Of a stretch of 52,331 nucleotides of DNA, positions 32,542 to 40,125 are shown one piece after another (position 1 is the first letter of the stretch; each line of letters starts with the position of its first letter). The notes below the pieces were generated by a model. That model ran no database searches, was not told the origin of the DNA, and saw nothing but the letters and a program-made list of their open reading frames with translations. The position numbers were made by a program, and so were the translations under genes. The DNA comes from Spirochaetaceae bacterium (GTDB taxonomy: Bacteria > Spirochaetota > Spirochaetia > SZUA-6 > Bin103): contig JAPOQV010000401.1 of NCBI GenBank assembly GCA_026710565.1, positions 1-52,331 of the forward strand, read 5' to 3'.

Positions 32542-33843
32542 ATGGCCAAGATCGTGATCATCGGCGCGGGCAGCGGTTTCGGCAGCCGGCTGTCGATCGA
32601 CATCCTGGCGCGCGCGAGCCTTGCCGACTCCACCATCGCGCTGTGCGACATCCACGCGGGGCGGCTCGCTCAGGTGCGCGACTACGTGCAGCACGCGGTC
32701 GACGCGCATGGACTGCCCGGCACCGTGGTGGCCGGTACCGACCGCCAGGAGCTGCTGCCGGACGCCGACTGCGTGGTGACGGCGGTCTCCATCGGGGGCC
32801 CGGCGTACTGGGGCGAGCCGTACCGGTCGGAGGTGGAGATCCCGCTCTCCTACGGGGTCGTGCAGACGGTGGCCGACACCGTCGGCGTGGGCGGGGTGTT
32901 CCGCTTCCTGCGCACGGCGCCCGAGCACCTGCAGTTCGCCCGCGACATGGAGCGCCTGTGCCCCGACGCGATCATGCTCAACTACACCAACCCCATGTGC
33001 ATGCTCACCTGGCTGCACTCGGTCGGCTCCTCGATCCGGAACGTGGGCTTGTGCCACAGCGTGCAGGGCACCACCAGGAAGCTGGCCGGCGCGCTGGGCG
33101 TGGACTACGACCGGATGAGCTACCTGGTGGCGGGCATCAACCACCAGGCGTGGGTGCTCCGACTGCGTCACGGCAGGGAGGACCTGTATCCCCGGTTGCG
33201 CGCCATCCTTGACACACACGAGGCGTTCGCCGACGACCGGGTGCGCGCCGAGATGATGCGCCAGTTCGGCTACTTCGTGACCGAGAGCACACCGCACAAC
33301 TCCGAGTACCTGCCCTATTTCAACCGCACCCCGGAGCTGCGCGACCACTACGGCGTCGCCAGCCGCGCCCCCATCCCGATGGAGAACACGCGGGTGCGCG
33401 ACTGGATGAAGGACGCGGGCGGGGAGCAGGACGGTGACGGGGACGTGCCGCCGCTGGCCGCCTCGCACGAGTACGCCTCCACGATCATCGAAGCGCGCCT
33501 GACCGGGAGGCCGTTCGCCTTCAACGGCAACGTCATGAACCACGGCTCGATCACCAATCTCCCAGAGCGCTGCTGTGTCGAGGTGCCGTGCCTGGCCGAC
33601 GGCGAGGGGATCCATCCCACCTTCGTGGGGCCGTTGCCGGCGCAGTGCGCGGCCCTGAACATGAGCAACATCGCCGTGCAGGAGCTGGCCGTCCAGGCGG
33701 TGCTGGAGCGCGACCGCGAAGCCGCCTTTCACGCCTGCGCCCTCGATCCGCTGACCGCCGCCGTGGTCCCGCTGCCCAAGATCCGGCAGATGTTCGACGA
33801 GCTGTGGGCGGCCGAGGGCGACCGCCTAGCCTACTACGGGTAG
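32542..33843 (+). CDS. family 4 glycoside hydrolase (alpha-glucosidase/alpha-galactosidase/galacturonidase type)
   Basis: A 433-residue NAD- and Mn-dependent glycosidase. GH4 enzymes oxidise C3 of the sugar, eliminate the glycosidic bond and reduce again. It starts KIVIIGAGSGFGSRL (dinucleotide site). NYTNPM, GLCHSVQ with Cys171 and His172 (Mn ligands), GINHQAW with His201, and ESTPHNSEYLPYF are all GH4 signatures, the last matching the alpha-galactosidase/galacturonidase branch. It is cytoplasmic, fitting intracellular breakdown of an imported oligosaccharide. ATG 32542 fits the leaderless promoter; GTG 32533 would overlap the -10. The end overlaps the convergent kinase-like gene by 10 nt. 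Confidence 0.93.
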   Translation: MAKIVIIGAGSGFGSRLSIDILARASLADSTIALCDIHAGRLAQVRDYVQHAVDAHGLPGTVVAGTDRQELLPDADCVVTAVSIGGPAYWGEPYRSEVEIPLSYGVVQTVADTVGVGGVFRFLRTAPEHLQFARDMERLCPDAIMLNYTNPMCMLTWLHSVGSSIRNVGLCHSVQGTTRKLAGALGVDYDRMSYLVAGINHQAWVLRLRHGREDLYPRLRAILDTHEAFADDRVRAEMMRQFGYFVTESTPHNSEYLPYFNRTPELRDHYGVASRAPIPMENTRVRDWMKDAGGEQDGDGDVPPLAASHEYASTIIEARLTGRPFAFNGNVMNHGSITNLPERCCVEVPCLADGEGIHPTFVGPLPAQCAALNMSNIAVQELAVQAVLERDREAAFHACALDPLTAAVVPLPKIRQMFDELWAAEGDRLAYYG

Positions 33844-34463
33844 CGCGGCGACATGGCGGAGCGTACAGTGTCCGCCAACTCTATTGCGCGGGACACGGCT
33901 GTCCTCGCGGCATGGGGCTCGGGCCGCTCGACCGAATGCAGAAGCCCCAGGACGAGAGCCGCGTCGAGGCGATAGAGAAGGTTGAGTTCATGAGCCCGTC
34001 GCACGATCCGGCGTGCGATACAGGAGACGAACGGCAGGCCCTCGTGAGCAACCAGGGGGCGAGGAGCCGTGCAGGTATGTATCCGGCTGAGCAGAGGAGC
34101 CAGCAGATCGTCGCTCACGTCGCAGCTCTCATCATGCTCGACGAATTCCTGAATCAGGCACGGGTACGGGCCTTCCGTCAACAAGCCGTACGTGACCGGA
34201 ACCGGTATCCCTCGCGAGCGGACGTAGCGGCTCAGATGCTCTTCCTGGGAGAGCAGGGCACGCGCAGAGCACGAAGGATCGTTCGCGTTGCCCAGGTCCT
34301 CGCGAGGTGCCGTCTTCAGCACGACCTTGATCCCTGCACCGATCGCCGCTCGCAAGACGGTGAACTCCTTCCCCTCTCGAAAGCGAGTGATGGACTGCAC
34401 GCGAATCCCGAGCTGCTGACGAATGTGGGCCGCCAGAACATCGTGATCTATCTCGTCGCTCAC
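33834..34463 (-). CDS. truncated aminoglycoside phosphotransferase-like kinase (N-lobe only)
   Basis: A 209-residue protein. It starts at GTG 34463 with GGAGAGG 5 nt upstream. The N-lobe of the APH/choline kinase fold is clear: VVLKTAPRED with the ATP-binding Lys, ALLSQEEHLSRYVRSRGIPV and PYPCLIQEFVEHD (hinge). The chain then runs LLSRIH and ends without the catalytic HGD loop or the DxD metal motif, at about two thirds of the usual length. Its 3' end overlaps the GH4 gene. It is probably a decayed gene whose C-lobe was lost in a rearrangement, although the frame itself is open. Confidence 0.7.
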   Translation of the reverse strand: MSDEIDHDVLAAHIRQQLGIRVQSITRFREGKEFTVLRAAIGAGIKVVLKTAPREDLGNANDPSCSARALLSQEEHLSRYVRSRGIPVPVTYGLLTEGPYPCLIQEFVEHDESCDVSDDLLAPLLSRIHTCTAPRPLVAHEGLPFVSCIARRIVRRAHELNLLYRLDAALVLGLLHSVERPEPHAARTAVSRAIELADTVRSAMSPRYP

Positions 34464-34539
34464 CGGAACCTCTCCCGATTGTAGCCTCCGTGCATCAGGG
34501 CACGGTGATAGACTGACCGGAATCGCGGGGAGCACTTGA

Positions 34540-36612
34540 ATGCCGGAGAGCAGCATCGACCTGTACGTATCGCCCGCCGGTGACGACGCATGGAGCGGCC
34601 GCCATCCCGATCCCACCGGCGACGGCGGCGACGGGCCGTTCGCGACCCTGGAGGCGGCGCGCGACGCGCTGCGGGAGCGGCGTCGTGCCGGGGCGACAGG
34701 CGGCGCGACCGTGTGGCTGCGCGGCTGGAGCTACCAGCGGGAAGCCGCGTTCGAGCTCGGCGCCGAGGACGGCGGCAGCGAAGACGCGCCGGTCGTCTAC
34801 CGCGCCTTTCCGGGCGAGGAGGTGCGGCTGATCGGCGGACGCACGGTGTCGGGGTTCCGTCCGATCGCCGCGGCCGGCGCTACCGCGGCGGCTTGGCAGC
34901 GCCTGTCGCCGGCTGCGCGCAGCCACGTTGTGGTGGCGGACCTGCGCGCGCAGGGCATCAGCGACTACGGTTCTCTCGAGCCGGTGGGCTTCGGCCGGGG
35001 CCGGCGGCCGGCCGCCATGGAGGTGTTCCACCAGGATCGGCGCATGACCTTGGCGCGCTGGCCCGACCACTCGTTCGTGAACACCGCTCGCGTCGACGTG
35101 CCCGGCCGCAGTGGCACCGACGACGTGCCGTGGGACGCCAGCAGCGACGAGCCCAACCGCAGCTTTCAGTACTTCGGCGACCGGCCCCGCGGCTGGCGCG
35201 AACCGGCCGAGGCGCTCGTGCACGGCTACTGGACCTACGACTGGGCCGACTCCTACCAGCGCATCGAGTCCATCGACCTCGACGCGCGGCTGGTCACCAC
35301 CGATCAGCCCGGCGCCTACGGCTACACCACCGGGCAGCGATTCTACTTCCTGAACGTGCTGGAAGAGCTGGACTCTCCGGGCGAGTGGTACCTGGACCGG
35401 CAGGCCGGCCTGCTGTACTTCTGGCCGCCGGGCGATCCGTCATCTCAGGAGGCAGCGGTCACGGTGTCGATCCTGTCGGAACCGGTGGTCGCCCTCCGCG
35501 GCGCCTCGCACGTGCGGATCCGCGACATCAACGTTGAGTGCTGCCGGGGCGACGGCATCGCCATCAGCGGCGGCCGGGACGCCACCGTCTGCTGCTGCGA
35601 GGTCCGCAACACCGGGGAGTACGGCATCAGGGTGGGAGGGGGCTCCGGCCACCGCATCGAGCGGTGCCGGATCCATCACACCGGCGCCGGCGGCGTGCAA
35701 CTCTCCGGCGGCGACCGCCGCACGCTGACGCCCGCAGGCCACGTGGTCGAGAACTGCGACATCAACCACTTCAGCCGCCTGCAGCTCACCTACACGCCCG
35801 GGGTCGACCTGCACGGCGTCGGCCACCGGGTCGCGCACAACCACCTGCACGATGCGCCGCACACCGCGGTGCTGCTGCACGGCAACGACCATGTCGTGGA
35901 GCTCAACGAGATCGACCACGTCTGCACCCAGACCGGCGACGCCGGCGCCTTCTACATGGGCCGCGACTGGACCGAGCGGGGCAACGTGGTCCGGCACAAC
36001 TTCTTCCACGACTTGGGCATATTCGGCTACGGTCGGCACGGTGTGCGCGCGGTCTACCTCGACGACTGCGCCAGCGGCACCACGATCTACGGCAACGTGT
36101 TCCTGCGCTGCACGCGAGCCGTGCTGATCGGCGGCGGCCGCGACAACCGGGTGCAGAACAACCTGTTCGTGCACTGCGAGCCGGCCATCCAGCTCGACGG
36201 CCGCGGCCAGTGCCTGACCGAGCAGTGGCGGGAAATGGTCTACGACACCATGCGCCCCCGACTCGGGGAGATGAAGCACCACGAGCCGCCCTACGCCGAG
36301 CGATACCCGCAGTTGTCCGAGCTGGACGCCGTGTACGAGGCAGGCGAGGGCTTCGAGCCCACCGGCAACGTGGTCGTCAGCAATCTCTGCTACGGCGGAC
36401 GCTGGCTGCTCACCCTGCGCGACGTCGACCCGCACCTGCTGCCGGACGACGGCAACCTGATCGGGGTCGATCCCGGCTTCGCCGACGAGCCGAACGACGA
36501 CCTGCGGCTGGCGACAGGATCGCTCGCCTACGAAGCCGGAATGCAGGCGATCCCGTTCGACCGCATGGGCCCCACTGTCGAGATAGGCCCGAACACTCGC
36601 CACGTGACCTGA
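34540..36612 (+). CDS. right-handed parallel beta-helix repeat protein (second copy of this fold)
   Basis: A 690-residue protein. It begins IDLYVSPAGDDAWSG, the common start of bacterial beta-helix lyases/hydrolases, followed by ATLEAARDAL. Coils of the helix run from about residue 315 to 560 (VRIRDINVECCRGDGIAISG, VCCCEVRNTGEYGIRVGG, RIHHTGAGGVQLSG, VVENCDINHF, TIYGNVFLRC, RVQNNLFVHC). No signal peptide. It differs from the gene at 29055 in the N-terminal inserts but shares the architecture. Probably cytoplasmic and acting on oligosaccharides. It has a GGGGAG ribosome-binding site. Its stop overlaps the AlbA_2 gene start by one base (TGATG). Confidence 0.82.
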   Translation: MPESSIDLYVSPAGDDAWSGRHPDPTGDGGDGPFATLEAARDALRERRRAGATGGATVWLRGWSYQREAAFELGAEDGGSEDAPVVYRAFPGEEVRLIGGRTVSGFRPIAAAGATAAAWQRLSPAARSHVVVADLRAQGISDYGSLEPVGFGRGRRPAAMEVFHQDRRMTLARWPDHSFVNTARVDVPGRSGTDDVPWDASSDEPNRSFQYFGDRPRGWREPAEALVHGYWTYDWADSYQRIESIDLDARLVTTDQPGAYGYTTGQRFYFLNVLEELDSPGEWYLDRQAGLLYFWPPGDPSSQEAAVTVSILSEPVVALRGASHVRIRDINVECCRGDGIAISGGRDATVCCCEVRNTGEYGIRVGGGSGHRIERCRIHHTGAGGVQLSGGDRRTLTPAGHVVENCDINHFSRLQLTYTPGVDLHGVGHRVAHNHLHDAPHTAVLLHGNDHVVELNEIDHVCTQTGDAGAFYMGRDWTERGNVVRHNFFHDLGIFGYGRHGVRAVYLDDCASGTTIYGNVFLRCTRAVLIGGGRDNRVQNNLFVHCEPAIQLDGRGQCLTEQWREMVYDTMRPRLGEMKHHEPPYAERYPQLSELDAVYEAGEGFEPTGNVVVSNLCYGGRWLLTLRDVDPHLLPDDGNLIGVDPGFADEPNDDLRLATGSLAYEAGMQAIPFDRMGPTVEIGPNTRHVT

Positions 36613-37799
36613 TGGCGACGTACTCCGAAGCGGAGCTCGAAGCGCTCATGTCGGACCTGGAGTCCGACTTGGTGGAGCGTAAGGAATCCGCCGCCGACGG
36701 CCGGAAGATTCGCCGGAATATCTGTGCGTTCGCGAATGACCTGCCGGGAAACGGGAAGCCGGGCGTGGTGCTGGTTGGGGTGCGGGATGACGGGTCCTGC
36801 GCATCGCTGTCGATCGATGACGAGTTGCTCACACGGCTGGCGAACATTCGTGGCGAAGGCGACGTTCTGCCGTTGCCGTCGATGACGGTGCAGAAGCGGG
36901 TCGTGCTGGGCTGCGCGGTGGCTGTGGTGACGGTCGAGCCGTCTGCGGACACTCCGGTACGGTTCCGTGGTCGCGTGTGGATCCGGGTCGGGCCGTCCGT
37001 TCGCGAAGGGTCCGTGGAGGACGAGCGTCTGCTCGGCGAGCGCCGTCGCGCTGCCGATCTGCCGTTCGACATGCGGCCCGCCGGCGGCGCAGGTGTCGAA
37101 GACCTCGATCTGGACTTCGCGCGCAACCAGTATCTGCCGCACGCCATCGCGCCCGAAGTCCTGGAACGAAATGAGAGATCCGCCGAGCACCAACTGCGCT
37201 CGCTGCGTATGACTCAGGCGGGAAAGCCGACATGGGGCGCGATCCTGGCGTTGGGCAGGGACCCTCAATCATTCATGCCGGGGGCATATATCCAGTTCCT
37301 GCGCATCCATGGGACGGAGATCACGGACCCGATCCTGGACCAGAAGCAGCTCACCGGCCGGCTGGATGACGTGGTTCGCCGGCTCGACGAACTACTCGAA
37401 CTGAACCTGTCGGTTCGCACGCAGGTCGCGGGAGTGTCGCGCGAGCGGCGCCGGCCGGACTATCCTATGGACGCCTTGCGACAACTCGCCTACAACGCGG
37501 TCATGCATCGCAGCTACGAGAGAACCAACACGCCGATCCGCATTCACTGGTTCGCCGACCGTGTCGAGATTACCAGCCCCGGTGGTCTGTACGGGAGGAT
37601 CACGCCCGAGAACTTCGGCACCGGCGACACCGACTATCGCAATCCTCTGTTGGCCGAAGTCATGTACAACCTCGGGTTCGCGCAGCGCTTCGGACTCGGC
37701 GTGCCACTCGCCCGCGAAGCCTTGGCTGCAAACGGCAGTCCGGAGCCTGAGTTCCGATTCGAGCAGACGCGGGTCGGCGTCACCGTGAGGTCCGCGTGA
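36612..37799 (+). CDS. AlbA_2 (Schlafen-type) DNA/nucleotide-binding protein with winged-helix C-terminus
   Basis: A 395-residue protein. The N-terminal 130 residues form an AlbA_2 domain: DLVERKESAADGRKIRRNIC is the E-x-K-E-S helix pair, followed by GVVLVGVRDDG and VRFRGRVWIRVGPSV. The C-terminal part includes DALRQLAYNAVMHRSYERTN, IRIHWFADRVEITSPGGL and GLGVPLAREAL, the ATP-binding-like domain commonly fused to AlbA_2 in putative transcriptional regulators (HATPase_c_4-like). Such proteins often sit inside type I restriction-modification loci. The stop overlaps the following ParA-like gene by 4 nt (GTGA), so the two are coupled. Confidence 0.85.
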   Translation: MATYSEAELEALMSDLESDLVERKESAADGRKIRRNICAFANDLPGNGKPGVVLVGVRDDGSCASLSIDDELLTRLANIRGEGDVLPLPSMTVQKRVVLGCAVAVVTVEPSADTPVRFRGRVWIRVGPSVREGSVEDERLLGERRRAADLPFDMRPAGGAGVEDLDLDFARNQYLPHAIAPEVLERNERSAEHQLRSLRMTQAGKPTWGAILALGRDPQSFMPGAYIQFLRIHGTEITDPILDQKQLTGRLDDVVRRLDELLELNLSVRTQVAGVSRERRRPDYPMDALRQLAYNAVMHRSYERTNTPIRIHWFADRVEITSPGGLYGRITPENFGTGDTDYRNPLLAEVMYNLGFAQRFGLGVPLAREALAANGSPEPEFRFEQTRVGVTVRSA

Positions 37800-38791
37800 A
37801 GAGCATCGCCGTATTCAACAGCAAGAGAGGAGTTGGGACGACATCCGTCGTTTATCACCTCGCCTGGATGTACGCCAACCTGGACTACGACGTCGTCGTG
37901 GCCGATCTCGACCCGCAGGCGAACCTCACCAGTATGTTTCTGGAAGACGAGGAGCTGGAAGAACGGTGGGCAGTAGATCGCACCGATGGCACGATCTATT
38001 CTTCACTGCGGCCTCTCCTGGAAGGAGCCGGCGAGGTGACGAAGCCGCTTGTCGTACAGCCGGCGCCGGGCATGGTACTGGTCGCCGGCGACATGCTGTT
38101 GTCGAGTGCCGAGGACGAACTGCATAGCAATTGGCCGGAATGCCTGGACGAGAAGCCGCGAGCGTTTCGCGTGCTCTCAGCCATTTGGCGGGTGCTGCGC
38201 ATGGTAGTGGATGAGGGTGGTGCCGACCTGATCTTGCTGGATGTCGGTCCCAATGTCGGCGCTCTCAACCGAGCGGCTTTGGTCGCCGCCGATCATGTCG
38301 TAGTGCCGTTGGCGCCGGATCTGTACTCTCTGCAAGGGCTTCGCAATCTCGGTCCGACGCTGCGCCGGTGGCGTCGGGAGTGGTCGGAGCGGCGGGAGCA
38401 CAACCCCCTGACGGATTTGGATCTGCCGGGGGGCGGCATGCAGCCGATCGGCTACGTGGTGCTTCAGCATGCGGTTCGGCTGAACCGTCGGGCCATAGCG
38501 TACGAACGCTGGATTGACCGCATTCCGCGCGCATACCGTGAGTCCGTCGTCGGGGATACCGAGCAACGATGCCCTCCCATGGAGGAGGACCCCCATTGCC
38601 TCGCCATCCTGAGACACGTTCGGAGCCTCATGCCTCTCGCACAGGAGGCCCGCAAGCCGATGTTCGCCCTGAAGCCCGCGGACGGCGCCATTGGCGGCCA
38701 CGCCAGCGCCGTTCGGGGCTGTTACCGCGACTTTCGGGCGCTCGCGCGCGAGGTGGCGCGCCGATGTGAGATCACGGCGTCCGGAACGTGA
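37796..38791 (+). CDS. ParA/MinD-like ATPase with altered P-loop
   Basis: A 331-residue SIMIBI-class ATPase. The N-terminus IAVFNSKRGVGTTSVVYHLA has the form of the deviant Walker A (KGGVGKT). Here the signature Lys10 is kept while the P-loop Lys is Thr15. Walker A' is VVVADLDPQANLT and Walker B DLILLDVGPNVGALN, both well preserved. ParA proteins bind DNA non-specifically and move plasmids or complexes by ATP cycling. The C-terminal 110 residues (IDRIPRAYRESVVG, HCLAILRHVRSLMPLAQEA) resemble ParA-like proteins of defence or mobile loci rather than chromosomal Soj. It is coupled to the AlbA_2 gene by a 4-nt overlap. With Lys lost, ATP binding may be weak. Confidence 0.85.
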   Translation: MKSIAVFNSKRGVGTTSVVYHLAWMYANLDYDVVVADLDPQANLTSMFLEDEELEERWAVDRTDGTIYSSLRPLLEGAGEVTKPLVVQPAPGMVLVAGDMLLSSAEDELHSNWPECLDEKPRAFRVLSAIWRVLRMVVDEGGADLILLDVGPNVGALNRAALVAADHVVVPLAPDLYSLQGLRNLGPTLRRWRREWSERREHNPLTDLDLPGGGMQPIGYVVLQHAVRLNRRAIAYERWIDRIPRAYRESVVGDTEQRCPPMEEDPHCLAILRHVRSLMPLAQEARKPMFALKPADGAIGGHASAVRGCYRDFRALAREVARRCEITASGT

Positions 38792-38811
38792 AGGTGATGG
38801 CGGACTGATCC

Positions 38812-38931
38812 ATGGCACTCAAGAAGTCCCAACTCTATTCGTCGCTCTGGCAGAGCTGCGACGAGTTGCGCGGCGGCATGGACGCATCGCAGTACAAGGA
38901 CTACCTGCCTGTACATCGACAAGCCGCCTGA
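38812..38931 (+). pseudogene. hsdM 5' fragment (type I restriction-modification methyltransferase)
   Basis: The first 31 codons read KKSQLYSSLWQSCDELRGG and continue to YKDY (38812-38904), which is the conserved N-terminus of HsdM/N-6 DNA methylases of type I systems. The frame then runs into foreign sequence and stops at 38931. The remaining 450 or so residues, including the NPPF catalytic motif, are missing. It begins 20 nt after the ParA-like gene, so that gene pair once stood directly upstream of a type I locus. Confidence 0.85.
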
Positions 38932-39055
38932 TGCTCTACAAGCTGACCGCCGCGTTGCTGCGGGCGTATGCCAACGTAGCCAATGAGATAGGGAAGCCGG
39001 CTATACCGAGGCCGAGGCGCAGACGATCAAGGCCGAGGTCAGCCACTACGAGCTA
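38906..39055 (+). pseudogene. hsdR fragments (type I restriction endonuclease)
   Basis: Joined to the hsdM stump are three pieces in different frames that look like HsdR: LYIDKP (38909-38926), matching the segment before helicase motif VI; YKLTAALLRAYANVANEIG (about 38938-38994); and GYTEAEAQTIKAEVSHYEL (about 38999-39055). The last two match the conserved region between the helicase and C-terminal domains. Everything between them has been deleted and the frame is broken. The scar ends at the convergent DUF952 gene. Confidence 0.75.
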
Positions 39056-39385
39056 GATCGCGTCGAACACGCCTCCGAACAGGCCGTCCGCGTTGCATGC
39101 CACGGGTACTGAACGCCTGATCGCGTCCTTGTTGATAGGGCCGTAGATGTGCGGGTACTTCTCTCTGCCGCCGTGCTCGTAGCGCGTCTCCGGTTGCAGT
39201 CTGGTCGGCATGATCTCCAGTAGCAGCAGATCGCGTCTGCCGCGGAGGTTGTAGTCGGCGACCCTTTCGAGCTGTTGCAGCTCGGAGCAGTGAATGAACC
39301 CGTCCTTCCGGTACCGGGCGGGCACGTACGTCGGCCCGTCGGCCTGTGCGTCCCATTCGGCCTGTATCGCGATGTGGTAGATCAT
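39053..39385 (-). CDS. DUF952 domain-containing protein
   Basis: A 110-residue protein of a small conserved family of unknown function. IYHIA at the start, DGFIHCSELQQLERVADYNL, LLLLEIMPTRL and EKYPHIYGPINKDAI are the DUF952 signature, with the conserved His residues in FIHCS and YPHIYG. It is compact and without signal or membrane segment. It lies 9 nt downstream of the YchF-like gene and is likely cotranscribed. Its 3' end meets the decayed type I locus. Confidence 0.8.
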   Translation of the reverse strand: MIYHIAIQAEWDAQADGPTYVPARYRKDGFIHCSELQQLERVADYNLRGRRDLLLLEIMPTRLQPETRYEHGGREKYPHIYGPINKDAIRRSVPVACNADGLFGGVFDAI

Positions 39386-39394
39386 CTGACGCCG

Positions 39395-40084
39395 CTACAC
39401 GTTGAACTTCACGTCGATCACGTCGCCGGTGGCGATGCGGTAACCGCGGTCCACCACCCGCAGCAGGCCCTTGGTCTTCGCCTCCTGGGGAGTGCGAAAC
39501 CGGTCCAGCTCGTCCACGTTGAACACCTCGGCCCGGATGAAGCCGCGCTCCAGGTCGCTGTGGATCTGCCCGGCCGCTTCGTCGATCGCGGCGCCGCCGC
39601 TCACATCCCACACGCGCGCCTCGGTCTTGCCGGCCGTGTAGAAGAAGAGGCGGCCGAGCGCGCGATGGAGGTTGCGGACGTGGCGATGCAGCTCCTCCTC
39701 CGGTGGAGCACCGTCGATCACCATGCCGGGCCTGAGGGTTGAGAGATTGAGCCCCCGCAGGTGCTGGAGCTCGTCGTCGGCGAATGGCTCCCCGTGCAGC
39801 GGTCGCTCCTCTTCGAGAACCGCCAGGGCGCGGCTCAGCAGGTCGGTACGGGCCGGATCGACGTGGAGGTTGCGCTCCAGGATCTCGATGTCTTCGAGGA
39901 TCCAGTCGAGCTGCTCGTCGGCGGTGATCATGAAGCAGTCGGCGCGATGGCGCCGTTCCTGCTCGAAGCTCGCCGTGAAGTAGACGCGCTTTGCCGACCG
40001 GTAGCGTTCGGCCAGGGCGTCGACGGTCGCGTCGCGGAGTTGGAACCGGCCTCTCAGCTCGGCTCCCTGTACATGGATCTTCAT
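39395..40084 (-). CDS. YchF/Obg-like C-terminal (TGS, DUF933) protein lacking the GTPase domain
   Basis: A 229-residue protein corresponding to the second half of the universal translation ATPase YchF. WILEDIEILERNL...LLSRALAVLEEERPL matches the coiled-coil hairpin of YchF. FFYTAGKTEARVWDVSGGAAIDEAAG, IHSDLERGFIRAEVFNVDEL and YRIATGDVIDVKFNV match the TGS/DUF933 domain up to the natural end. The P-loop, G3 and G4 motifs of the nucleotide-binding domain are all absent; instead, 40 unassigned residues precede the coiled coil. The start is ATG 40084. Full-length YchF binds ribosomes and catalase; here only a binding module is left. It could be a paralogue or a truncation. Confidence 0.78.
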   Translation of the reverse strand: MKIHVQGAELRGRFQLRDATVDALAERYRSAKRVYFTASFEQERRHRADCFMITADEQLDWILEDIEILERNLHVDPARTDLLSRALAVLEEERPLHGEPFADDELQHLRGLNLSTLRPGMVIDGAPPEEELHRHVRNLHRALGRLFFYTAGKTEARVWDVSGGAAIDEAAGQIHSDLERGFIRAEVFNVDELDRFRTPQEAKTKGLLRVVDRGYRIATGDVIDVKFNV

Positions 40085-40125
40085 CGTCTGCGGAATCTCT
40101 CTTGCTGGGTGTTGTGGGTGAGGAC

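Noticed and set aside
35538..37799. An overlapping frame that could fuse the second beta-helix protein to the AlbA_2 protein
   Set aside because: In the beta-helix region this frame is an Arg-rich shadow; the true genes are separate and meet at TGATG (36610-36614).
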